The translations under genes were made by a program, and so were the position numbers. Shown one piece after another: positions 7,800 to 14,988 of a DNA stretch of 18,898 bases. The stretch's first letter is position 1; every line of letters starts with the position of its first letter. Under the pieces are notes generated by a model that was given only the letters and a program-made list of their open reading frames with translations, was not told where the DNA came from and ran no database searches. Origin of the DNA: Pseudomonadota bacterium (GTDB lineage: Bacteria; Pseudomonadota; Alphaproteobacteria; Sphingomonadales; Sphingomonadaceae); assembly GCA_023433305.1 (NCBI GenBank), contig JAEZCZ010000080.1, positions 1-18,898 of the forward strand, read 5' to 3'.

Positions 7800-8834
7800 A
7801 TGAAACTCGGGATTCTCGGACGGGTCGCGGCCGGCTTCGCGCTGGCCGCCGCAGCACTCGGAGCCGCGCCGGCGCAGGCGCAACAGGTCAACTTCGAAGC
7901 CGCGTTCGACAGCGCGCTCGGCACGGAAGTGCGAGCTCCGCACGATTTCTCGGCCCGCTACGATAGTGCGCTGGCCCAGCAGATCGCGGCTCTGGCGGAC
8001 GGATCGCAGGGCCGCATCGGCGTGGCAGCGATCGATCTTGTCACCGGCGAGGAAGTGGCAATTCTGGGAGACCAGCATTTCCCGATGGCCAGCACCAGCA
8101 AGATCGCGATTGCCGCGACGTACCTGGAAGGCGTCGATCAGGGTCGCTTTTCGCTGAGCAGCGAATTCCCGCTGCTGATTCCGGTCGCCTCCAAGCCCTT
8201 CTCCAGCGCCGCCGCGCCGGTGCGCAAGGGCGAGTACATGAGCGCGCTCAAACTGATCGACTTGATGATCACCCGCAGCAGCAATACCGCCACCGACGCG
8301 CTGCTCGCCGCGGTGGGCGGCCCGGCCGCGGTCAACGACTGGGCGCGCCGCGCCGGCATCACGGGCTTCAACCTGACGCGTGACATCGCCACGCTCGTGC
8401 GTGACGACGGCGAGATCAACCCGGCGGTGCGGATCGACATGCGCGACAGCGCAACGCCGCGTGCCATGGTGAAGCTGCTTGCCGGGCTTTACCAGGGCCA
8501 ATGGCTGTCGGCGACAAGCCGCAACGTCATCATCGATGCGATGGAGAGGTGCCGCACCGGCGTCCGGCGTATCCCTGCGCAGATGCCGTCCGGCGTGAAG
8601 GTCGCGCACAAGACCGGCTCGCTCAACAACACCTCGAGCGATATCGGCATCATCACCGGGCCCGACGGCCATGCGGTCGCACTCGCGATTTACGTCACCG
8701 GCCAGGGAACGCGCCTCAACCGCGAAGGCCGCATCGCGACGATCGCGCGGGCGCTCTACGATGGCTACGGCCAGAGCCGACAGTATGCCAACGCGCGTTA
8801 CGGTTCGGCAGGCGCCGCGGTGGCCGCGAACTAG
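7800..8834 (+). CDS. Class A beta-lactamase-like serine hydrolase with Asp at the Glu166 position
   Basis: 344 residues with a clear signal peptide (cleavage after APAQA, about residue 27), hence periplasmic. Class A landmarks are in order: nucleophile motif S98-T-S-K101 (Ambler 70-73) within HFPMASTSK, S160-S-N162 (the SDN loop, 130-132), the omega loop RDDGEIN (201-207), D216 followed by SATP (Asp179 region), and K271-T-G273 (234-236). Aligning N207 to Asn170 and D216 to Asp179 with exactly eight residues between them puts D203, not Glu, at position 166, the general base for deacylation. R201 (Arg164) and D216 can still form the usual salt bridge. About 45 extra residues precede the domain. 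It could be a weak or specialised beta-lactamase, or a penicillin-binding hydrolase. No ampR-like regulator is adjacent. The ribosome-binding site is weak (GGGGATAGG, 7782-7790). Confidence 0.85.
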   Translation: MKLGILGRVAAGFALAAAALGAAPAQAQQVNFEAAFDSALGTEVRAPHDFSARYDSALAQQIAALADGSQGRIGVAAIDLVTGEEVAILGDQHFPMASTSKIAIAATYLEGVDQGRFSLSSEFPLLIPVASKPFSSAAAPVRKGEYMSALKLIDLMITRSSNTATDALLAAVGGPAAVNDWARRAGITGFNLTRDIATLVRDDGEINPAVRIDMRDSATPRAMVKLLAGLYQGQWLSATSRNVIIDAMERCRTGVRRIPAQMPSGVKVAHKTGSLNNTSSDIGIITGPDGHAVALAIYVTGQGTRLNREGRIATIARALYDGYGQSRQYANARYGSAGAAVAAN

Positions 8835-8852
8835 GCACCGGGCGCATAAAGA

Positions 8853-8880
8853 AAGGGCGCGGCCTCTCGACCACGCCCTT
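8853..8880. terminator. Shared hairpin terminator between convergent genes
   Basis: AAGGGCGCGG (8853-8862) pairs with CCACGCCCTT (8871-8880) with one C/A mismatch, leaving an 8-base loop. It lies between the stops of the beta-lactamase-like gene (8834) and the lipoprotein gene (8903). The upstream GAAAG gives U residues for minus-strand transcripts; the plus side has TTCCTT. Confidence 0.65.
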
Positions 8881-8902
8881 CCTTGATTCCTGACGGAACC
8901 GC

Positions 8903-9175
8903 TTAGTCGACAGCGGCTTCGGTCGTGGTCTCGTCCTGGACGTCGGCTTCGACCTCGGCAGCGGTCTCGGCAGTTTCGTCACCGGCGGCGTCGACCGCGG
9001 CACCGGCTTCGGCAGCGGCGTCATCGACGGCTTCGCCAGCGGCTTCCATGTTGGCTTCGGCGTCGGCCATCGCCGAATCGGCGGCTTCGCCGGCGGCGTC
9101 TTCGGTGCTCTCCGAGCAAGCGGCGAGCGACAGGGCGCCGGCGGCGATGGCGGCGACGAGAACGATCTTGCGCAT
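8903..9175 (-). CDS. Small, extremely acidic Ala-rich lipoprotein
   Basis: 90 residues. MRKIVLVAAIAAGALSLAAC is a lipoprotein signal with the lipobox LAAC, so Cys20 should be lipidated and the protein anchored to a membrane facing the periplasm. The 71-residue mature part consists almost only of Ala, Glu, Asp, Gly, Thr, Ser and Val. It has 23 acidic residues, no Lys, Arg or His, and no aromatic residue. Loosely repeating units of the form EAA.....A.EA suggest either one helix or a disordered spacer. Similar short lipoproteins are common in sphingomonads; no function is known to me. The start at 9175 is set by the signal peptide and by AAGGA about 9 bases upstream. Extending to ATG 9319 would place 48 unrelated residues before the signal. 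A 7-bp hairpin lies in the leader (9197-9212). Confidence 0.75.
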   Translation of the reverse strand: MRKIVLVAAIAAGALSLAACSESTEDAAGEAADSAMADAEANMEAAGEAVDDAAAEAGAAVDAAGDETAETAAEVEADVQDETTTEAAVD

Positions 9176-9196
9176 AGTTTTCAATCCTTCAGCTGC

Positions 9197-9212
9197 GCTC
9201 CCGCACGGGAGC
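9197..9212. repeat. Hairpin in the 5' leader of the lipoprotein gene
   Basis: GCTCCCG-CA-CGGGAGC forms a perfect 7-bp inverted repeat with a 2-base centre, starting 22 bases upstream of the lipoprotein ATG on the minus strand. It is followed toward the gene by AAGGA. It could stabilise the mRNA 5' end or bind a regulator. It is also upstream of polA, about 130 bases before its start. Confidence 0.45.
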
Positions 9213-9344
9213 AGGCCTGAAACCGCCGAAGCGAATTTCAGCCGAAACGAATAATGGCAATTTTGTGGCAAGGCAAGCTTCACCGCCCGGCGAAGCCGTG
9301 GCGAGCGCATTGCCAGCAAGCCGCATCGACCTTAACACCCGGCC

Positions 9345-12200
9345 ATGGCCGACAAGCAGCATCTCTACCTGGTCGACGGTTCGGCCTACATCTTCCGCGC
9401 CTATCACCGACTGCCGCCGCTGACCAATCCGCACGGCGTGCCGGTGGGCGCGGTCTATGGCTACACGACGATGCTGTGGAAGCTCGCCGACGACCTCGAC
9501 AAGGCGGACGGCCCTACCCACCTGGCGGTGATCCTGGACAAGGGTTCGACAAGCTTCCGCAACGCGCTCTACGATCAGTACAAGGCCAACCGGCCGCCGC
9601 CGCCCGAGGACCTCGTCCCGCAGTTCCCGCTGATCCGGGATGCGACGCGCGCCTTCAGCCTGCCCTGCATCGAGGAAGACGATCTCGAAGCCGACGACCT
9701 GATCGCCTCCTACGCGATCGAGGCGACGCGCCGCGGCTGGGACGTGACGATCGTCTCGAGTGACAAGGACCTGATGCAGCTCGTCGGGAAGTGCGCGCAG
9801 CCGCACGACGGAATCGAGGGCGGCTGCATCGACATGCTTGACACGATGAAGAACCAGCGCATCGATATCCCCGAGGTGATCGAGAAGTTCGGCGTGCGGC
9901 CCGAGCTGGTCGGCGACGTGCTCGCGCTGATGGGCGATAGCGTCGACAACGTTCCGGGCATCTTCGGCATCGGCCCCAAGACCGCGAGCAAATTGATCCA
10001 AGACCACGGGTCGCTGCAAGGCGCGCTCGATGCGGCGCCGGCGATGAAGCCGGGCAAGCTGCGCGAACGTCTGATCGAAGGGCGCGAGATGGCGCTGCTC
10101 AGCCGCGAGTTGGTCCAGCTCAAGGAAGACTGCCCGCTTCCGATCCCGCTCGAAGACTTCGCGCTCAAACCGACCCCGCACGAGCCACTGGCCCAGTTTC
10201 TCGAAGCGCACGGCTTCACCAGCCTGCTCAAGCGACTGGGGGACGGGCGTGGCAGTCCCGACCGGCCGACGCAGCTTAATCCGGCAAAGCAGGACACCGC
10301 AGGTGCGCCGGCTTCGGCCGAAGGCAACCGCCAGCCCCTGCCCGAATGGCCGGCCGTCGACCGATCGGCCTATGAAACCGTGCAGTCCATGGAGCGGCTC
10401 GAGCACTGGATCGCCCGAGCCTTCGCGGCGAGGATCCTGGCGATCGACACCGAGACGACCGACATCGACGCGATGCGCGCCGACCTCACCGGGCTCAGCA
10501 TGGCGCTCGGCCCGAACGACGCCTGCTACGTTCCGCTCGGCCACGGTGGCAGCGACATGTTCGCCGAGCGGCCGGTGCAGGTGGACAAGGCCGCCGCGCT
10601 ATCGGCGCTGAAGCCGCTGCTGGAAAGCGACGCGGTGCTCAAGGTCGGGCAGAACGTGAAGTACGACATCAACGTCTTCGCGCGGAACGGTATTGACGTG
10701 GCGCCGGTCGACGACACCATGATCATCAGCTTCGCGCTCGACGCGGGGCGCTCGCCGGAAGGGATTGGCGGCGGGCACGGGATGGACGAGCTGAGCCAAC
10801 GCCACCTCGGCCACACCACGCTGACCTACAAGGACATCTGCGGCACCGGTAAGAAGCAGATCCCGTTCGGCGAAGTACCGCTCGACAAGGCCACCGAATA
10901 CGCGGGCGAGGACGCGGACGTGACGTGGCGGTTGCACAAGGTCCTCAAACCCCGTTTGCCGCTCGAGGGCGGGACCACCGTTTACGAGCGGGTCGATCGG
11001 CCGCTGATTCCGGTCGTGGCGCAAATGGAACGCCACGGCATCAAGGTCGACCGCCACGCCCTCGCCGGCCTGTCGGAAGAGTTCAGCAAGGAAATTGCCC
11101 GCATCGAACGCGAGGTGTGGGACTGTTGCGGCGTCGAGTTCACGATCGGCAGCCCGAAGCAGCTCGGCGACGTGCTGTTCGACAAGATGGGCTACAAGGG
11201 TGGTCGCAAGGGCAAGAGCGGACAGTATTCGACCGACCAGGCGATCCTCGAGCAGCTCGCGGCCCAGGGCGCCCCGGTCGCCAAGCTGGTGCTCGACTGG
11301 CGGCAGCACTCGAAGCTCAAGAGCACTTACACCGACGCGCTGCAGGCTGCGATCAATCCGGCGACCGGCCGGGTTCACACCTGTTACTCGCTGGTCGGCG
11401 CGCAGACCGGGCGGCTCTCCTCGACCGACCCCAACTTGCAGAACATCCCGATTCGCACCGCAATCGGCCGGCGCATCCGCGAGGCGTTCGTGGCCGAGCC
11501 GGGCATGGTGCTGCTTTCGGCCGACTATTCGCAGATCGAGCTGCGGCTCGCCGCGCACATGGCCGACGTGCCGCCGCTAAAGGAAGCGTTCATCGCGGGA
11601 GAGGACATCCACGCCCGCACCGCGCAGGAGATGTTCGGCACGGTCGACCGCGACACACGCGCGCGCGCCAAGACGGTCAACTTCGCGATCCTTTACGGCA
11701 TCAGCCGCTGGGGTTTGGGTGGACGGCTCGGCGTCGAAGCGGACGAGGCGCAAGCGATCATCGACCGCTACTTCGAGCGCTTCCCCGGCATCCAGCGCTA
11801 TATCGTCCATACGCTCGAACAGGTACGCGAGCGCGGCTATTCGGAGACGCTGTTCGGTCGCAAGACCTGGTTCCCACGGATCAACGCCAAGATTCCGCAC
11901 GAGCGCCAGGGCGCCGAGCGCGCGGCGATCAACGCGCCGATCCAGGGGACCAGCGCCGATATCATCAAGCGCGCGATGGCCCGGATGCCGCCGGCGCTCG
12001 CCGATGCCGGACTCGGCCACGTGAAGATGCTGCTGCAGGTTCACGACGAGCTGGTGTTCGAGTTGCCCGAAGCCGACATTGCGGCAGCGAGCCCGGTGAT
12101 CGAGCGCGTCATGGCCGACGCGGCGCTGCCCGCAGTCAAGCTCGACGTGCCGCTCGGCATCGAGATCGGGACCGGGAAGAACTGGGACGAGGCACACTAA
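9345..12200 (+). CDS. polA: DNA polymerase I
   Basis: 951 residues, normal length for the family. DNA polymerase I fills gaps in excision repair and removes Okazaki primers. Three domains are present. The 5' nuclease (about 5-295) has YLVDGSAYIFRAY, EADDLIASYA and the GDSVDNVPGIFGIGPKTA helix-hairpin-helix region. The 3'-5' proofreading domain (about 350-540) keeps its metal ligands D368-T-E370, NVKYDINVF and YAGEDADVTW, so proofreading looks active. The polymerase domain (about 560-951) has motif A at D727 (DYSQIELRLAAH), motif B with K776 and Y784 (KTVNFAILYGI) and motif C QVHDE (898-902). ATG 9345 matches the usual N-terminus; no good Shine-Dalgarno precedes it. The gene is divergent from the lipoprotein (169-base gap) and convergent with the Cdc48-type gene, 40 bases away, with no obvious terminator between. 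Confidence 0.97.
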   Translation: MADKQHLYLVDGSAYIFRAYHRLPPLTNPHGVPVGAVYGYTTMLWKLADDLDKADGPTHLAVILDKGSTSFRNALYDQYKANRPPPPEDLVPQFPLIRDATRAFSLPCIEEDDLEADDLIASYAIEATRRGWDVTIVSSDKDLMQLVGKCAQPHDGIEGGCIDMLDTMKNQRIDIPEVIEKFGVRPELVGDVLALMGDSVDNVPGIFGIGPKTASKLIQDHGSLQGALDAAPAMKPGKLRERLIEGREMALLSRELVQLKEDCPLPIPLEDFALKPTPHEPLAQFLEAHGFTSLLKRLGDGRGSPDRPTQLNPAKQDTAGAPASAEGNRQPLPEWPAVDRSAYETVQSMERLEHWIARAFAARILAIDTETTDIDAMRADLTGLSMALGPNDACYVPLGHGGSDMFAERPVQVDKAAALSALKPLLESDAVLKVGQNVKYDINVFARNGIDVAPVDDTMIISFALDAGRSPEGIGGGHGMDELSQRHLGHTTLTYKDICGTGKKQIPFGEVPLDKATEYAGEDADVTWRLHKVLKPRLPLEGGTTVYERVDRPLIPVVAQMERHGIKVDRHALAGLSEEFSKEIARIEREVWDCCGVEFTIGSPKQLGDVLFDKMGYKGGRKGKSGQYSTDQAILEQLAAQGAPVAKLVLDWRQHSKLKSTYTDALQAAINPATGRVHTCYSLVGAQTGRLSSTDPNLQNIPIRTAIGRRIREAFVAEPGMVLLSADYSQIELRLAAHMADVPPLKEAFIAGEDIHARTAQEMFGTVDRDTRARAKTVNFAILYGISRWGLGGRLGVEADEAQAIIDRYFERFPGIQRYIVHTLEQVRERGYSETLFGRKTWFPRINAKIPHERQGAERAAINAPIQGTSADIIKRAMARMPPALADAGLGHVKMLLQVHDELVFELPEADIAAASPVIERVMADAALPAVKLDVPLGIEIGTGKNWDEAH

Positions 12201-12240
12201 TACCCGCACCGTTCGACAGCGACCGAGGTTCCGCTCGCAG

Positions 12241-14559
12241 TTAGCTATCGGGTCCGTGCTTCCGGTCGCGAGTCGATTCGACCATGCCTTCGTGGATGAA
12301 GCCAATCGGGCGCACTTCCATCGCGCGCTTCTTCAGCTCGCCGCGCATGCGCTGGTAATCCTGCTCCATCTGTTCGGTCACCGTCGCGCGGCTGTCCTCG
12401 AGGGCTTCGGCGAAATCCTGCGCGGTGACGGTCTTGGCCTCCTCGCCCCGCTTGCGGATGGCGATCATGCCGGCGCGCCGGGTGACGTCCTCTAGGTCGG
12501 CGCCGGTGTACCGCTCGGTATCGGCGGCGATCGCGGCGAGGCTGACATCGTCGGCGAGCGGCATGTCGCGGGTGTGGATGCCGAGGATGTGCAATCGCCC
12601 TTCCTCGGTCGGCGCGCCCACATAGACCAGCTCGTCGAAGCGGCCGGGGCGGAGTAGCGCCGGATCGACCAGCCAGGGCCGGTTGGTCGCGCCGATCACG
12701 ACGATCGAGTTCATCTCTTCCATCCCGTCCATCTCGGCGAGGATGGTGTTAACGACGCGGGCGGTGACCTGCGGTTCGTTGGCCTCGCTGCCGCGGGCGG
12801 GGACGAGGCTGTCTATCTCGTCGATGAACAGCACGCACGGCGCGACCTGGCGGGCGCGGTGGAACATGCGGCTGATCTGCTGCTCGCTCTCGCCGTACCA
12901 TTTCGAGAGCAGGTCGGAGCTCTTCATCGAGATGAAGTTGGCCTCGGCCTCTTTCGCGACGGCCTTGGCGAGCAAGGTCTTGCCGGTGCCGGGCGGGCCA
13001 TAGAGCAGGAAGCCCTTGGCCGGACGAATGCCGAGCCGTTCGAACGCCGCCGGGTTCTTGAGCGGCAGCTCGACCCCTTCGCGCAGCCGCTCGGCGGCGT
13101 AGTCGAGCCCGCCGATGTCGGACCAGCCGATCGTCGGCGCCTGGACCATGACCTCGCGCATCGCGCTCGGCTGCACGCGCTTGAGCGCGGCGCGGAAATC
13201 GTCCTTCTCGACCTGGAGGTTTTCGAGCACTTCCGGCGGGATCTCGCGCGCGTCGAGATCGAGCTTGGGCATGATGCGGCGGACTGCCTCGATTGCGGCC
13301 TCGCGCGCGAGCGCGGCGAGGTCGGCACCGACGAAGCCGTGAGTCGAGCGGGCCAGCTCCTTGAGGTCGACGCCCTGCCCGAGCGGCATGCCCCGGGTAT
13401 GGATGCCGAGGATCTCGCGGCGACCCTGCTCGTCGGGCACGCCGATGATGATCTCGCGGTCGAACCGGCCAGGGCGGCGCAGCGCTTCGTCGATCGCGTC
13501 GGGCCGGTTGGTTGCGGCGATGACGACGAGGTTGGCGCGCGCCTGCAGGCCGTCCATCAGGGTGAGGAGCTGGGCGACGAGCCGCTTCTCGGCCTCGCCC
13601 GAGACCTGACCGCGTTTGGGCGCGATCGAATCGATCTCGTCGATGAACACGATCGCCGGTTGCGACCGCTCGGCCTCCTCGAACACCTCGCGCAGGCGCC
13701 GCTCGCTCTCGCCATAGGCCGAGCCCATGATTTCCGGGCCGTTGATGGTGAAGAACGACGCGTCGCTCTCGTTGGCGACGGCCTGGGCGAGGCGGGTCTT
13801 GCCGGTCCCGGGCGGGCCGTGGAGCAGCACGCCCTTGGGCGGATCGACACCGAGGCGGGTGAACAGCTCAGGGTAGCGCAGCGGCAGCTCGACCATCTCG
13901 CGCAGCTGCTGGATGGTGTCGTCCATCCCGCCGACGTCGTCGTAGTTGATAATCCCGCGGCCGTCGCGCGGCTCCTCGAACTCGGCGCGCAGCTCGACCT
14001 CGGTGTCCTCGTCGATATGGACGATGCCCTTCGGCGTGGTCGCGACGACCTGGAGGCGGATTTCGGTGAGCGCGTAGGCGGGCTGGCTGAACATCCGGCG
14101 CAAGTCCGCCGGCATGTTTTGGACCGGCTGCTGCCCGTGAGTGGCGACGAGGTCTCCGGCGACGACCGGACGGCGGAAGAACACGCGCTTGAGCGCCTCG
14201 CTCGGGCCCTGCAGCCGCATTTCCCGTTGGGCAGGCGCGAACACGACACGGGTCGCAGCACGCGATTCGGCGCGGCGAATCTTGACGTGCTCGCCCGAGG
14301 ACGTCTCCGCATTGGCGCGCTGGAGGCCATCGAGCCGCACCACTTCGAGCGACTCGTCCTCGTTATAGGCGGGCAGCGCGACGGCGGCGGTTACACGCTT
14401 GCCCTCGATCTCGACCATGTCGCCTTCGGTGATGCCGAGCGCTTGAAAAGCCGTACGCGGCATGCGCGCGACGCCGCGCCCGCTTTCCTCCTGGCGTGCC
14501 GCGGCGACCTGTAGCCGAATGGTGTCCTTATCGAGTACCGCCGCGTCTGCGTCCGCCAT
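12241..14559 (-). CDS. Cdc48/p97 (VCP)-type AAA ATPase
   Basis: 772 residues with the full archaeal/eukaryotic Cdc48 layout. Residues about 10-95 are a double-psi barrel N domain (IRLQVAAARQEESGRGVARMPR), and about 100-190 the second N subdomain. D1 has Walker A GPPGTGKT (248-255), Walker B VFIDEID (304-310) and arginine-finger region RRPGRFDRE (361-369). D2 has Walker A GPPGTGKT (521-528), Walker B LFIDEID (577-583) and LRPGRFDE (636-643). Pore loops contain aromatics in both rings (AYGESE in D1, KWYGESE in D2). The protein should form a hexamer and unfold or extract proteins with ATP in the cytosol; bacterial partners are unknown, and no Ufd1/Npl4 or proteasome genes are nearby. The C-terminal tail ends in KHGPDS, without the HbYX motif. 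ATG 14559 is preferred because it starts directly before the N domain with GAGAAGG about 8 bases upstream; a longer frame to 14811 would read through the terminator and intergenic region. Confidence 0.95.
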   Translation of the reverse strand: MADADAAVLDKDTIRLQVAAARQEESGRGVARMPRTAFQALGITEGDMVEIEGKRVTAAVALPAYNEDESLEVVRLDGLQRANAETSSGEHVKIRRAESRAATRVVFAPAQREMRLQGPSEALKRVFFRRPVVAGDLVATHGQQPVQNMPADLRRMFSQPAYALTEIRLQVVATTPKGIVHIDEDTEVELRAEFEEPRDGRGIINYDDVGGMDDTIQQLREMVELPLRYPELFTRLGVDPPKGVLLHGPPGTGKTRLAQAVANESDASFFTINGPEIMGSAYGESERRLREVFEEAERSQPAIVFIDEIDSIAPKRGQVSGEAEKRLVAQLLTLMDGLQARANLVVIAATNRPDAIDEALRRPGRFDREIIIGVPDEQGRREILGIHTRGMPLGQGVDLKELARSTHGFVGADLAALAREAAIEAVRRIMPKLDLDAREIPPEVLENLQVEKDDFRAALKRVQPSAMREVMVQAPTIGWSDIGGLDYAAERLREGVELPLKNPAAFERLGIRPAKGFLLYGPPGTGKTLLAKAVAKEAEANFISMKSSDLLSKWYGESEQQISRMFHRARQVAPCVLFIDEIDSLVPARGSEANEPQVTARVVNTILAEMDGMEEMNSIVVIGATNRPWLVDPALLRPGRFDELVYVGAPTEEGRLHILGIHTRDMPLADDVSLAAIAADTERYTGADLEDVTRRAGMIAIRKRGEEAKTVTAQDFAEALEDSRATVTEQMEQDYQRMRGELKKRAMEVRPIGFIHEGMVESTRDRKHGPDS

Positions 14560-14591
14560 CGCTTCGCCTTCTCTCGTCCGTTGCTTCGTCG

Positions 14592-14620
14592 AAGCTAGGA
14601 ATGCCCCGTTTGGAATGCAA
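14592..14620 (-). promoter_or_regulatory. Possible promoter of the Cdc48-type gene
   Basis: On the minus strand TTGCAT (14620-14615), a 17-base spacer and TAGCTT (14597-14592) would start transcription near 14585, leaving a leader of about 26 bases before ATG 14559. It lies downstream of the minus-strand terminator at 14674-14704, as expected if the gene needs its own promoter. Matches are only three of six in each box. Confidence 0.35.
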
Positions 14621-14673
14621 ACTGGCAGGTCTGGCGAAGGTGCCGGAAAATGCGTGGCGCGGGCACCTGGACG

Positions 14674-14704
14674 AAAAAAAGCCCGGCCGTTGCCAGCCGG
14701 GCTT
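14674..14704 (-). terminator. Rho-independent terminator, minus strand
   Basis: AAGCCCGGC (14679-14687) pairs perfectly with GCCGGGCTT (14696-14704) around an 8-base loop. Seven consecutive A bases (14674-14680) become a U tract only for minus-strand transcripts. On the plus strand the stem is followed by GGGAG, so it would not terminate there. No protein gene lies upstream of it on the minus strand before 15702, so it must end a non-coding transcript or act as an attenuator. Confidence 0.85.
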
Positions 14705-14805
14705 GGGAGTTTGGGAGAGGATGCCTGAAAGGCCCGGCCCATATGCTGCCGGGGCCGATTCTTCGCAAGTGCGAAAAGTGCAACCGGTGTTGCAAGAGAC
14801 GCAAC
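14674..14805 (-). ncRNA. Candidate trans-acting small RNA (about 130 nt)
   Basis: Minus strand, 5' to 3': a -10-like TAAAAT (14816-14811). Hairpin 1 is GTTGC/GCAAC with a 7-base loop (14805-14789). Hairpin 2 is TTCGCA/TGCGAA with a 2-base centre (14775-14762). Hairpin 3 has 8 bp with one bulged C, around AGCATATG (14756-14731). A pyrimidine-rich single strand follows, containing CCTCTCCC and AAACTCCC (14720-14705), and then the intrinsic terminator. Structured 5' part, exposed C-rich segment able to pair with Shine-Dalgarno sequences, and U-tailed terminator are the build of many alphaproteobacterial sRNAs that use CUCCC-type motifs. I cannot assign it to a named family. No good -35 box is visible. 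The alternative is a terminated leader of the Cdc48-type gene, 115 bases downstream. No SRP, tmRNA, RNase P or tRNA signature is seen. Confidence 0.6.
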
Positions 14806-14884
14806 AGACAATTTTAACGTTGTTCTAAAAGGGAATTATCGGGAGCTTTGCGAGCCGCGGCCTCGCGCCAGCAGTTTGTGCACT

Positions 14885-14895
14885 GCAATAATTGC
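14885..14895. promoter_or_regulatory. Interrupted palindrome upstream of scoA, possible operator
   Basis: GCAAT-A-ATTGC is a 5-bp inverted repeat with one central base, about 100 bases before the scoA start. Related TGCAA/TTGCA half-sites recur at 14779-14794 (TGCAAC-CGGT-GTTGCA). TTGCAA-type sites are known for regulators of short-chain acyl-CoA metabolism in actinobacteria and alphaproteobacteria, but the link here is only suggestive. Confidence 0.3.
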
Positions 14896-14988
14896 CTGAG
14901 AGGGCCGAATGACGTGCTTTCGGGTTCCGGTCCTCGTGACAGCCGCCGCGCGACTGCCTAATCACCGCATGTCCAACGGAGTGCATCG

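Larger units (their letters stand above)
14560..14988. other. 429-bp intergenic region between the Cdc48-type gene and scoA
   Basis: No convincing protein-coding frame is present on either strand. From left to right it holds the promoter and leader of the Cdc48-type gene (14560-14620), an anonymous stretch (14621-14673), a minus-strand terminator and candidate sRNA (14674-14805) with its -10 box (14811-14816), an inverted repeat GCGAG/CTCGC (14850-14866), and an interrupted palindrome GCAAT-A-ATTGC (14885-14895). The rest, up to the scoA ribosome-binding site, has no feature I can name. Confidence 0.8.

Noticed and set aside
12859..14514. Long plus-strand open frame (551 codons) opposite the Cdc48-type gene
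   Set aside because: It is the antisense shadow of a confidently identified gene in high-GC DNA; its translation has no recognisable domain and is rich in Arg, Ala and Asp, as expected of such shadows.
14679..14704. Hairpin as a plus-strand terminator
   Set aside because: The poly-A run precedes the stem on the plus strand and no T run follows it, so it works only for minus-strand transcripts.
14674..14805. Known housekeeping RNA (SRP RNA, tmRNA, RNase P, tRNA) at the sRNA locus
   Set aside because: No tetraloop domain of SRP RNA, no tRNA-like acceptor or T-loop, and too short for RNase P or tmRNA.
14560..14811. 84-residue N-terminal extension of the Cdc48-type protein
   Set aside because: It would translate the terminator hairpin and U tract; the family N domain begins right after ATG 14559.
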